A stretch of DNA of 7,783 nt from Alphaproteobacteria bacterium (GCA_025935155.1 JAICVV010000084.1:1-7783), one strand, 5' to 3'; counted from the first letter of the stretch, positions 1-6,527 are shown. Notes: generated from the sequence alone by a model not told the origin. Translations and numbers: made by a program.

Positions 1-2557
1 CACGGGATTGGCCGTGCAAGGCCGCGAGCTGCTCGGCGGCGATGTCTCTGTCGAGCTGGTCCATCGCGCAGCCACCCCGCAAGAGCTGACTTTCCTCTCG
101 CGCTACGGCCGCGTTTCGGAAGCGATCTCCATGCGCGCTATGGCCTACGCCATCAGGGATGGCCATGAAGATCAACGCCAGCTGATCGAATTGAAAGCAG
201 TAGACGGCGCCTACCCCTTGTATGGCGGCGCCACGCTGAAACCGAACACATCACTTCAGGACGCCGTTCGATGCATCACAATTTCCTACAATCCCCTTGA
301 GGGAGCGTCGAAGAATTCGAGCGCAGCGATGAATTATTCGGGGAGGGGTCATTTCACTGCCGCCGCAAGTAGCCCCTCCCCGAAATCTGCTGCGCAGACT
401 TCGACCCTCCCTCAAGGGGAGGGTGGGAACTCAGGCTTATCACCGGCGATCTGCGGCGCAGTCGCCGAGCAGACATTGCTGGATCGGTTGCATCTGTCCG
501 TAGGTGGAACAATGCGCATCGGCAGCCAGAACTTCCGCATCGCTGCGGCGCTGCAAAGCGAACCTGATCGAATCTCTAGCGGCTTCAGCCTGGGACCGCA
601 TGTGCTGATTTCGGCACAAGCCTTGCGGCGCACGGGACTCGCCGTGACCGGCAGCCTGATTGAATACCGCTACCGCGTGGCCATGCCGCCCGGCAGCTCC
701 ATCGCGGCGTTCAAGGCGGCAGCGAAGCAAAGCTTCCCCGATGCCGGATGGGAAATTCGCGACCGCAACGACGCCGCCCCGGGCCTGCGCCGCTTTGTCG
801 AGCAGATCACCATGTTCCTCACCCTGGTGGGACTGACCGCGTTAGCAGTCGGCGGCGTCGGCGCGGGCCAGGCGGTGAGCGCCTTTCTCGATCGCAAGCG
901 GGGCGAAATCGCCACGCTGAAATCCCTCGGTGCCGAGGGCAATCTCATATTCCTCACCTTCTTCTGGCAGGTCATGGCGATCGCGGTTGCCGCCGTGCTC
1001 TGCGGATTGCTGCTGGGGGCCGCGTTGCCGTTCGTACTCGAAGCCACCTATGGAGCCGAAATCTCCGCACCGGCACGCTTTGGCATCTATGCCGGACCGC
1101 TCATTTTGGCAGCAGCATTCGGATTGCTCTCGGCGATGGTTTTTTCGGTGCCGCCGCTGGCGCGCGCCCGCGAAATCGCACCCGCTTCCCTGTTCCGCGA
1201 TATCGTCGCGCCAGCAAAACTGCGAGCACGCCTCCCTTATCTGGCGCTCACAGTATTCGCTGGCCTGATCGTTGGCGTACTAGCACTGTGGATTTCGCCC
1301 TCATCGGTTTTCGCAGCGTGGTTTCTCGCTGGCGCAGCAGGCGCGCTTCTGGTGTTACGCCTCGTTGCAGGGTGCCTGCGCTTTGGATTGCGCAAACTGC
1401 CGCGTCCGCGCCGCGCCGATCTGAGGCTGGCCGTCTCGAATCTCACCCGGCCCGGGGCGGCAACCGCGGGAGTTATCGTTGCGCTCGGCCTTGGGCTAGC
1501 TTTGCTTGCCGCCGTAACGCTGCTCGACCGCAGCATCTCGGCGCAGGTGAAGGATGCGCTGCCCGGCACGGCGCCGACCTTTTATTTCGTCGATATCCAG
1601 CCGGATGAGGGAGCCGCCTTCGACCGTACCATCGCGCGCTTCCATTCCGCGCAAGATTACCGCCGCGCCGCGATGATCCGTGGGCGGATCACTGCGCTGA
1701 ACGGTGTGCCGGCGGCGCAGGCAAATGTGGAGTCCGGCGCGCGTTGGGCGCTGAATGGGGATCGCGGCATCACCTATGCGGCCACGCCGCCCAAAGGCAC
1801 CGCCATCACCGAAGGAAAATGGTGGTCATCGGACTATCGCGGGCCGCCACTGATCTCCTTCGATGCCGGGCTTGCGCAGGGCATGCATCTCAAGCTCGGC
1901 GGCACGCTTACACTGAACGTGCTCGGCCGTGAGATCGAGGGCCGCATCGTCAATTTCCGCGACGTGAACTTCTCGAACGGCCGGCAAAATTTCGTGCTCA
2001 TTGTTTCGCCAGGCGTGATCGACAAGGCGCCGCACAGCTTCCTTGCCACCGTGCGCGTGGCGCCGCATGATGAGGAGCCGATGTATCGCGCCATTACCGA
2101 TCGCTTCCCCAATGTATCCACTGTGCGGGTGAAGGACGCGATCGCGCAGGTGAACGGGCTGTTGCAGGCGTTAGGCGCTGGCGTGCGCGCGGCAAGCCTC
2201 GTCACCATTCTCGCTGGATTGCTCGTGCTGGCTGGTGCCATCGCCGCCAATCAGCGCGCGCGCCTGTACGATTCAACGGTGTTGAAAGTGCTTGGCGCCA
2301 CACGCGCCCGCATCGCGGGCATCTATGCGCTGGAATACGGACTGCTAGGCGCGATCACGGGCGCATTGGCGCTGGCCGCCGGAACGCTTGCGGCATGGCT
2401 AATCGCACGGCGCGTATTCGATGTGCCGTTCGTGTTCGATATTGGCGCGGCGCTTCTCACAGTTCTCGGCGGCGCGGCGGCCACCCTGCTCTTCGGACTC
2501 GCTGCCGCCTGGACCGCCCTCTCCACCCGCCCGGCGGCGCAGTTGCGCAAGTCGTGA
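1..2557 (+). CDS. YbbP-like FtsX-family ABC transporter permease (5' end outside window)
   Basis: Inner-membrane permease of the COG3127/YbbP group, which works with a YbbA-type ATPase; the transported substrate is not established. The frame is open from base 2. The TTG at 8 is not a convincing start because family-like sequence (ELLGGDV...HR.AT..EL.FL) begins at once, so the first TM helix and some tens of codons lie to the left. Residues are counted from the TTG at 8. The LKAVDGAYPLYG motif is at 62-73, a periplasmic domain follows to ~260, and the first FtsX domain has TM helices at ~265-290, 314-345 and 361-382. Two further helices lie at ~410-455 and one at ~485-506. A second periplasmic domain spans ~510-725. 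The last FtsX domain has helices at ~730-748, 772-800 and 811-836. Residues ~90-148 are not family-like: they are translated from a palindromic element read in frame. The stop is TGA at 2555. An ATPase gene is expected upstream but cannot be seen. Confidence 0.92.
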   Translation, partial: TGLAVQGRELLGGDVSVELVHRAATPQELTFLSRYGRVSEAISMRAMAYAIRDGHEDQRQLIELKAVDGAYPLYGGATLKPNTSLQDAVRCITISYNPLEGASKNSSAAMNYSGRGHFTAAASSPSPKSAAQTSTLPQGEGGNSGLSPAICGAVAEQTLLDRLHLSVGGTMRIGSQNFRIAAALQSEPDRISSGFSLGPHVLISAQALRRTGLAVTGSLIEYRYRVAMPPGSSIAAFKAAAKQSFPDAGWEIRDRNDAAPGLRRFVEQITMFLTLVGLTALAVGGVGAGQAVSAFLDRKRGEIATLKSLGAEGNLIFLTFFWQVMAIAVAAVLCGLLLGAALPFVLEATYGAEISAPARFGIYAGPLILAAAFGLLSAMVFSVPPLARAREIAPASLFRDIVAPAKLRARLPYLALTVFAGLIVGVLALWISPSSVFAAWFLAGAAGALLVLRLVAGCLRFGLRKLPRPRRADLRLAVSNLTRPGAATAGVIVALGLGLALLAAVTLLDRSISAQVKDALPGTAPTFYFVDIQPDEGAAFDRTIARFHSAQDYRRAAMIRGRITALNGVPAAQANVESGARWALNGDRGITYAATPPKGTAITEGKWWSSDYRGPPLISFDAGLAQGMHLKLGGTLTLNVLGREIEGRIVNFRDVNFSNGRQNFVLIVSPGVIDKAPHSFLATVRVAPHDEEPMYRAITDRFPNVSTVRVKDAIAQVNGLLQALGAGVRAASLVTILAGLLVLAGAIAANQRARLYDSTVLKVLGATRARIAGIYALEYGLLGAITGALALAAGTLAAWLIARRVFDVPFVFDIGAALLTVLGGAAATLLFGLAAAWTALSTRPAAQLRKS
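283..429. repeat. Palindromic REP/MITE-like element inside the permease gene
   Basis: This is a long imperfect inverted repeat. Bases 292-313 pair with 399-420 at 21 of 22 positions (arm begins TCCCCTTGAGGGAG). Bases 337-348 (TTCGGGGAGGGG) pair perfectly with 373-384 around a 24-nt loop, and 321-327 pair with 389-395. Weaker complementarity extends to 283-291 and 421-429. The unit resembles intergenic palindromes that occur in many copies in alphaproteobacterial genomes, but here it lies inside an ORF with no stop in the reading frame. It encodes a low-complexity Ser/Ala/Gly/Pro-rich segment. No second copy occurs in the window, so its repetitive nature is inferred from structure only. Confidence 0.82.
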
Positions 2558-2587
2558 CAGCCTACTTTCTTCCCGCCTGCGAGGCTT

Positions 2588-2610
2588 CTAAGTTCTATTT
2601 GCGCTAAGTT
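2588..2610 (+). promoter_or_regulatory. CTAAGTT direct repeat upstream of first GloVer gene
   Basis: CTAAGTT occurs at 2588-2594 and again at 2604-2610, 16 bases start to start, in the 65-base gap between the permease stop and the next gene. The second copy abuts the GAGGG ribosome binding site (2611-2615). It could be a regulator site or chance. No convincing -35/-10 pair was found in the gap. Confidence 0.25.
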
Positions 2611-2622
2611 GAGGGAATTCGG

Positions 2623-3831
2623 GTGACAAAAATCAAAGCGGTTTTTGCAGTCATAATTGCGGGCGCGATACTCTCTTCGGTGTCAGCCACATATGTGCGC
2701 AGCTCGGAGCGGATACTACACTCTTTTCCAACAACTGACGGGGATGGTGCACGGCCGGTTGCCGAACTCCTTCACGCTCCCGACGGTAATTTTTACGGCA
2801 CGACTGCGAGTGGTGGCCAAAGCGGATTTGGCACGGTTTTTAAGCTGACTTCTGATGGTACGGAATCTGTAATTCATTCGTTCGCTCTTGGGCCGGAAGG
2901 CAACGTACCCTCGAGCGGGCTAGTCGTGGATACACAAGGCAATCTCTACGGCACTACCGGCGAAGGCGGAACTGGCTGTTATCCCTCCGGATGCGGCGTC
3001 GTCTTCAAGGTGTTTCCGGACGGACCGGTGGCCGTGCTTCATGCTTTTACGGACATTTCGGATGGCGCGCTTCCGGCTGGAACCTTGGTAATGGACGATT
3101 CTCAGAATCTTTACGGTGCAACTTTCGCAGGAGGAGGCCCCCAATGTCATGAATGCGGCACCGTTTTCAAAATCTCACGTGATGGTACTGAAAGCATGCT
3201 GTACGCGTTCTTAGGCGGAAATGACGGGTACGAACCGTTGCTTACGGCTATCGATGCTGCTGGCAACATGTACGGTACGACGAGGTCTGGTGGAGGGGGG
3301 GCTGGATGTCACAGGTCTGGTGGTTGCGGCACCGTATTCAAACTGACTCCGAGTGGAACCAAGACGGTTCTCCACAGCTTTCCCGCTTCCCGCCATGATG
3401 GAAAGTCGCCGGTCGCAGGCGTGATTGTCGATAACGCCGGCAACCTATATGGCACGACATACGTCGGCGGTATCCACGGTAATGGAATTGTTTTCAAGCT
3501 TGCGGCGGACGGAACTGAAACAGTTCTCCACGCCTTCGCGGGCACTGACGACGGCGCTCATCCGAGTACGCCTTTGATCATGGACAGCGTAGGGGACTTA
3601 TACGGCACAACCTTTACTGGTGGAGGAACCGGCTGCCAAAATCAGGCCGGCTGCGGGACCGTCTTCAAAATAGCAAGCGATGGCACCGAGACTGTGCTCT
3701 ACAAGTTCCAGGGCGGGAATGACGGGGAATCTCCGACCGGCCTCACGTTAACTCGGAAGGGCAATATCTACGGCGCAACCGAGAACGGAGGAGAAGACTA
3801 TTACGGGACCGCGTTTCGCTTGAAAAATTGA
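2623..3831 (+). CDS. Secreted GloVer-repeat protein (TIGR03803 type), copy 1
   Basis: This 402-residue exported protein is made almost entirely of GloVer-type repeats; the biochemical role of the family is unknown to me. The GTG start is supported by GAGGG at 2611-2615, seven bases upstream, and by a signal peptide right after it (basic MTKIK, hydrophobic 6-22, likely cleavage after VSA). Seven repeats follow at ~29-80, 81-134, 135-188, 189-246, 247-296, 297-354 and 355-402. The pattern is LHSF..DG..P, GNLYGTT..GG, GTVFKL..DGTE. Repeats 2, 3, 4 and 6 each carry a Cys pair before the Gly of the CG(T)VF strand, which suits disulfides in an oxidising compartment. The C-terminus ends directly after the FRL strand. 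Repeat 4 is lengthened by a short in-frame duplication beside a G7 run. By eye its base composition is slightly less GC-rich than that of the downstream paralogue. The permease gene ends 65 bases upstream, so co-transcription is possible but unproven. Confidence 0.9.
   Translation: MTKIKAVFAVIIAGAILSSVSATYVRSSERILHSFPTTDGDGARPVAELLHAPDGNFYGTTASGGQSGFGTVFKLTSDGTESVIHSFALGPEGNVPSSGLVVDTQGNLYGTTGEGGTGCYPSGCGVVFKVFPDGPVAVLHAFTDISDGALPAGTLVMDDSQNLYGATFAGGGPQCHECGTVFKISRDGTESMLYAFLGGNDGYEPLLTAIDAAGNMYGTTRSGGGGAGCHRSGGCGTVFKLTPSGTKTVLHSFPASRHDGKSPVAGVIVDNAGNLYGTTYVGGIHGNGIVFKLAADGTETVLHAFAGTDDGAHPSTPLIMDSVGDLYGTTFTGGGTGCQNQAGCGTVFKIASDGTETVLYKFQGGNDGESPTGLTLTRKGNIYGATENGGEDYYGTAFRLKN
2707..3828 (+). 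repeat. Seven tandem GloVer repeats (copy 1)
   Basis: These are protein-level repeats of about 50-58 residues, each containing (G)N-L/F/I-YG-T/A-T and G-T/V-V-F-K. The DNA copies have diverged, so this is an old duplication rather than a fresh array. Repeats 1, 5 and 7 lack cysteines; 2, 3, 4 and 6 have two each. Confidence 0.85.
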
Positions 3832-3886
3832 CGCATCTTTGCGCCTGGACTGCCGTTTTCCACCCGGTCGAGCAGCAGCCGCTGCA

Positions 3887-3902
3887 GTTTGTGACTACAA
3901 AC
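3887..3902. promoter_or_regulatory. Inverted repeat GTTTGT-GACT-ACAAAC in the inter-GloVer gap
   Basis: A perfect 6+6 inverted repeat with a 4-base centre lies about 110 bases before the second GloVer start, in a 180-base gap with no gene. It could be a small operator for a dimeric regulator. The rest of the gap holds a GTTGCGCG direct repeat (3944-3951 and 3954-3961) but no clear promoter or terminator. Confidence 0.3.
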
Positions 3903-4011
3903 ATGTTGTGCATCGCAGCATGGCATCGCCTCAGCTAGTGGATGTTGCGCGCCGTTGCGCGGATCCACGCGAGGCGGCAGGTTGTTTCGAAGAATTACCA
4001 GGGGAAGTTCC

Positions 4012-5181
4012 ATGCCGCGTTCTCGTGCAATTCCGGTCATCACGGTTCTGGCCTTGGCAGCAGCGATGTCGTTCGGGCCGGTTCAGGCGAAGAGCACGGA
4101 AAGCGTTCTCTACAACTTTACAGGCGGAGCGGATGGCGGAAATCCCTTCGCCGGATTGACGGAAGACAAGGATGGCAATTTCTACGGCGCCGCAAGCGAC
4201 GGTGGCGCAAGCGGCCACGGCGCAATCTACAGGATCGCGCCGGACGGAACCCTGACCGTGCTTTACTCCTTCGCCGGCGGCAGCGACGGAGCGAATCCGT
4301 TGTCGGCGCCCATCGTTGGCGCCCATGGCAATCTCTACGGCGTCACCGAAACCGGCGGCGGCAATTGCAATTGCGGCACGGTTTACAGGATCTCGCGCAA
4401 GGGCAAGGAAAAGGTCCTTCACGCCTTCACTGGACAGCCCGACGGTTTCGATCCCTTCGCCAGCCCCGTCATGGACAAGCAAGGCAATCTCTATGGCACC
4501 ACGCTTTCCGGCGGCACTTTCTACGGGTCGGTTTACAAAATCGCGCCGGACGGCACGGAAACGGTCCTGTATGCCTTCGCCGGCGGCAACGACGGCGATA
4601 GTCCGTATCCTGGCCTTACCATCGGCAAGGATGGCAATCTCTACGGCGCGACTTCCTTCGGCGGCACGCATGGCTTTGGCACGGTGTTCGAACTGACGCC
4701 GAGCGGGACGAAAACCATACTGTACAATTTCGCAGGAAGCGCCGACGCCGCCAGTCCCAGCTCCACACCGATCCTCGATCGCCGCGGCAACATTTACGGC
4801 ATCGGCAAATTCGGCGGCGGCAGCTGCAATTGCGGCGCCGTGTACGAGATCAAAAGCAGCGGTAAGGAAAAGCTGCTGCACAGCTTCACGGGCGGCAGCG
4901 ACGGCTTCAGTCCCGGCTATGGCCTGACGCGTGACAAGGCAGGCAATCTATACGGTGCGACAACAGAAGGCGGCAGCGAGAATTGCGATGGCTTCGGCTG
5001 TGGCACGATATTCAAGCTCGCGCCCGACGGAACGGAAACCATCCTCTACGCCTTCCAGGGCGGGCCCGATGGCTCCACGCCCGACGCTGCTCCGATCGTC
5101 GACGCGCTTGGGAATCTCTACGGCACAGCAAACTACGGCGGCGCCGACGGAGACGGAGTGGTGTTCCGGTTGACGCAGTAA
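4012..5181 (+). CDS. Secreted GloVer-repeat protein (TIGR03803 type), copy 2
   Basis: This 389-residue paralogue of the preceding gene is likewise predicted to be exported; its function is unknown. I chose ATG 4012 over the upstream in-frame ATG 3955. AGGGGAA (4000-4006) lies five bases before it, and translation then opens with a proper signal peptide: basic MPRSR, a hydrophobic core to ~22, and cleavage after VQA at ~26. Seven repeats follow at ~30-80, 81-131, 132-181, 182-232, 233-283, 284-340 and 341-389, again ending right after the F-R-L strand (GVVFRLTQ). Cys pairs are present in repeats 2 (NCNCG, 118-122), 5 (SCNCG, 271-275) and 6 (NC...GCG, 325-331), a different distribution from copy 1. 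The stop is TAA at 5179. Sharing the repeat number but not the Cys layout suggests an old gene duplication with divergence. Confidence 0.9.
   Translation: MPRSRAIPVITVLALAAAMSFGPVQAKSTESVLYNFTGGADGGNPFAGLTEDKDGNFYGAASDGGASGHGAIYRIAPDGTLTVLYSFAGGSDGANPLSAPIVGAHGNLYGVTETGGGNCNCGTVYRISRKGKEKVLHAFTGQPDGFDPFASPVMDKQGNLYGTTLSGGTFYGSVYKIAPDGTETVLYAFAGGNDGDSPYPGLTIGKDGNLYGATSFGGTHGFGTVFELTPSGTKTILYNFAGSADAASPSSTPILDRRGNIYGIGKFGGGSCNCGAVYEIKSSGKEKLLHSFTGGSDGFSPGYGLTRDKAGNLYGATTEGGSENCDGFGCGTIFKLAPDGTETILYAFQGGPDGSTPDAAPIVDALGNLYGTANYGGADGDGVVFRLTQ
4096..5178 (+). repeat. Seven tandem GloVer repeats (copy 2)
   Basis: Near-identical 15-base cores encoding GNLYG recur at 4327, 4483, 4633, 4942 and 5110, with related versions at 4174 and 4789. 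That makes seven in all, about 150-160 bases apart. DNA similarity between units is higher than in copy 1, mostly at this core. Confidence 0.85.
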
Positions 5182-5474
5182 GAGCACTCGTCCGGTACGC
5201 GGCACAGCATGAATTTCGCGTCGCTTCGTGGCGCGGCCACTATACGGATGGCGCACAGTTCGATCGCGCGCCGCTAATCTGCAGAGCGGAGCAATTCGTT
5301 TCAGCGGCTGCGTGTCTTCTTTTCGACAAATTCGTTGCGCGATCATGAGCGCCGCTGCTGTCGTGGAATTAAGGCTGCCGCTAACGTTTTGGTAAACGCT
5401 GGCGCGTGAAGGTTTGCGCAGTTCGAGATGCCGGCTTGACAGCCGGTTCGGCATTCCACCTTGGGAGTCTCAGT
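5182..5474. other. Gene-free spacer before the outer-membrane protein gene
   Basis: No credible coding sequence was found in these 293 bases; the ORFs crossing it are extensions of shadow frames from the GloVer gene. It contains short hairpins at 5228-5240 (GTGGC-gcg-GCCAC, no T-run) and 5385-5398 (CGTTT-TGGT-AAACG), plus a pair of overlapping inverted repeats at 5428-5454. No Rho-independent terminator for the GloVer gene and no clear sigma-70 promoter could be identified. Confidence 0.6.
5428..5454 (+). promoter_or_regulatory. Overlapping alternative hairpins in the leader of the outer-membrane protein gene
   Basis: ATGCCG (5428-5433) can pair with CGGCAT (5449-5454). Alternatively CCGGC (5431-5435) can pair with GCCGG (5442-5446). 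The pairings share bases and exclude each other. They end nine bases before the GGGAG ribosome binding site (5463-5467), so they could affect translation; this is inference from sequence only. Confidence 0.3.
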
Positions 5475-6143
5475 ATGCGTTTGAATATCTGCGCCGTAAT
5501 GGCCGCCTCAATTCTCGCATTTGCCACCACGCCATTGGCTGCTCAGCCCGAAGCGGCAGATCCCTGGGCCGGACTCTACGTCGGCGTCGGCGGCAACGTG
5601 GGAGAAATTTTCGGTGGCAACAAGCTCAGCTTCCAGGATTTGAGCGCAGCCAAGGACCTGAGCTTCCTCTCGGCCGGCACCAGCAATAGCGAGTTCGTGG
5701 GAGGTGCGCAGATCAGCCAGCTCTGGAATATCGGCGGCCCTTATCTGGGGCTCGTAAGCGACATCAGCTTCGCCAAAGACTTCAAATATCTGTCCAGTTT
5801 TCGCGCCGTGCTGGGTGCTCCGGCCGGGCCGTTCCTGTTCTACGGTACCGGCGGCATTGGCATGTCGGTTACGCATGAGCAGTTCACGGTCGATTCAGCC
5901 ACGGGCGAATCCGACAATTTTCAGGGCGACGACCGGCGGTATGGCTGGGCGGCAGGCGCCGGCATACAGGCCCTGGTGACGCCGCATCTAAGCCTCGGCG
6001 TTGAAGGGATCTATTACGGTCTCGGCCACGAAACCACGCCGCTCGCAACAGCGCTTGAAGGCGAGCCGTTCAACCTGATCGCCGACCGCAACCTCACGAT
6101 CGTACGTGCGCGGCTCGATTACCGCTTCACCAGTATTTTCTGA
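5475..6143 (+). CDS. Outer-membrane beta-barrel protein (Omp25/31-like, OMP_b-brl type)
   Basis: This 222-residue protein is predicted to form a small, probably eight-stranded barrel in the outer membrane. The ATG at 5475 follows GGGAG (5463-5467) at seven bases and opens a signal peptide with cleavage after PLAA (residue 23). The mature start DPWAGLYVGVGGNVG (29-43) is the usual first strand of Omp25-like proteins. Later sections match the family style: FLFYGTGGIGMSV (120-132), then GWAAGAGIQALVTPHLSLGVEG (158-179) as a strand-turn-strand. The C-terminal strand ARLDYRFTSIF ends in Phe, the typical signal for the outer-membrane assembly (BAM) machinery. There is no Cys in the mature part. Members serve structural, adhesive or porin-like roles; which applies here cannot be told. 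No terminator is obvious directly downstream. Confidence 0.87.
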   Translation: MRLNICAVMAASILAFATTPLAAQPEAADPWAGLYVGVGGNVGEIFGGNKLSFQDLSAAKDLSFLSAGTSNSEFVGGAQISQLWNIGGPYLGLVSDISFAKDFKYLSSFRAVLGAPAGPFLFYGTGGIGMSVTHEQFTVDSATGESDNFQGDDRRYGWAAGAGIQALVTPHLSLGVEGIYYGLGHETTPLATALEGEPFNLIADRNLTIVRARLDYRFTSIF

Positions 6144-6279
6144 TCGCGGTCAGGGGCGCAATCCGGCCCGCGCGTCACGCCAGCGAAGTGGAACGTAGCC
6201 AGCGCGAGCCTTGGCCGGGCAGCAACAAGGGTGTAGCGTCCCGGCAGGCAAAGGAGGGGTCGTGCCGAAGGGGCCGCGC

Positions 6280-6441
6280 ATGGAAGACGAACTCACGCGG
6301 GCGCAGCACTATCGCTCGCTGTCTTCGCAGATGCGCGAGAACGCCGCCTCAGAAGCGGATCAGACGCGCCGCAAGGAGTTGCTGGACCTTGCCATGCAGT
6401 ACAAGCGGCTGGCGGATAAGCTTGTGGATCAGCATCGATAG
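6280..6441 (+). CDS. Small helical hypothetical protein
   Basis: This ORF of 53 codons encodes a charged, almost wholly helical protein beginning MEDELTRAQHYRSLSSQMRE, with a heptad-like spacing of Leu/Met/Ala and a C-terminal KRLADKLVDQHR. It resembles the many short orphan proteins of Rhizobiales with an A-x-HYR-x-L start and an L-A-x-x-Y-x-x-LAD end; I know no function for them. Two starts are possible. ATG 6280 has AAGGGG (6268-6273) six bases upstream, and GTG 6262 has the strong AAGGAGG (6251-6257) four bases upstream, adding six residues. I prefer the ATG because the family-like sequence starts there, but the GTG is a real alternative. The protein is cytosolic, with no signal or TM segment. 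Confidence 0.65.
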   Translation: MEDELTRAQHYRSLSSQMRENAASEADQTRRKELLDLAMQYKRLADKLVDQHR

Positions 6442-6448
6442 CGGCCCC

Positions 6449-6476
6449 CTGCCGCCACGGGAATGCAGGTTTTTTC
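6449..6476 (+). terminator. Weak Rho-independent terminator after the small ORF
   Basis: CCTGC (6449-6453) pairs with GCAGG (6466-6470) across a 12-base loop, followed directly by six T (6471-6476). The stem is short for a terminator, but the T-run and its place eight bases after the stop codon support it. Confidence 0.4.
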
Positions 6477-6527
6477 GGGGTCGATAACCGTCTCGAAACG
6501 CTGAAAATTCAAAGCTGGCGAAGCGCC

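Noticed and set aside
8..10. TTG as the start of the permease
   Set aside because: Family-conserved sequence begins immediately and the first TM helix is missing, so the gene starts left of the window.
748..1608. 286-codon + strand ORF overlapping the permease
   Set aside because: Arg/Pro-rich product with no membrane helices or known motifs, lying entirely within a well-supported FtsX-type coding frame; a GC-rich shadow.
2575..2585. GCCT-GCG-AGGC hairpin as permease terminator
   Set aside because: Four pairs only and an interrupted T-rich tail; too weak to call.
3955..4011. Upstream ATG 3955 as start of GloVer copy 2
   Set aside because: It would put 19 Arg-rich residues in front of a perfect signal peptide; ATG 4012 has a good ribosome binding site.
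3931..4881. Long antisense ORF (316 codons) across GloVer copy 2
   Set aside because: Its Ala/Val-rich periodic product is the mirror of the repeated GNLYG codons on the + strand; it has no family likeness, while the + frame has a signal peptide and clear repeats.
5228..5240. GTGGC-GCG-GCCAC hairpin as terminator of GloVer copy 2
   Set aside because: Only five pairs and no T-run after it.
5436..5441. Perfect TTGACA as a -35 box for the beta-barrel gene
   Set aside because: The -10 position 17 bases on is CCTTGG and the start codon is too close; the hexamer is better explained as a hairpin loop.
4948..5454. 168-codon antisense ORF covering the GloVer end and the spacer
   Set aside because: Half of it is the complement of GloVer repeats and the rest has no recognisable features; no good ribosome binding site argument.
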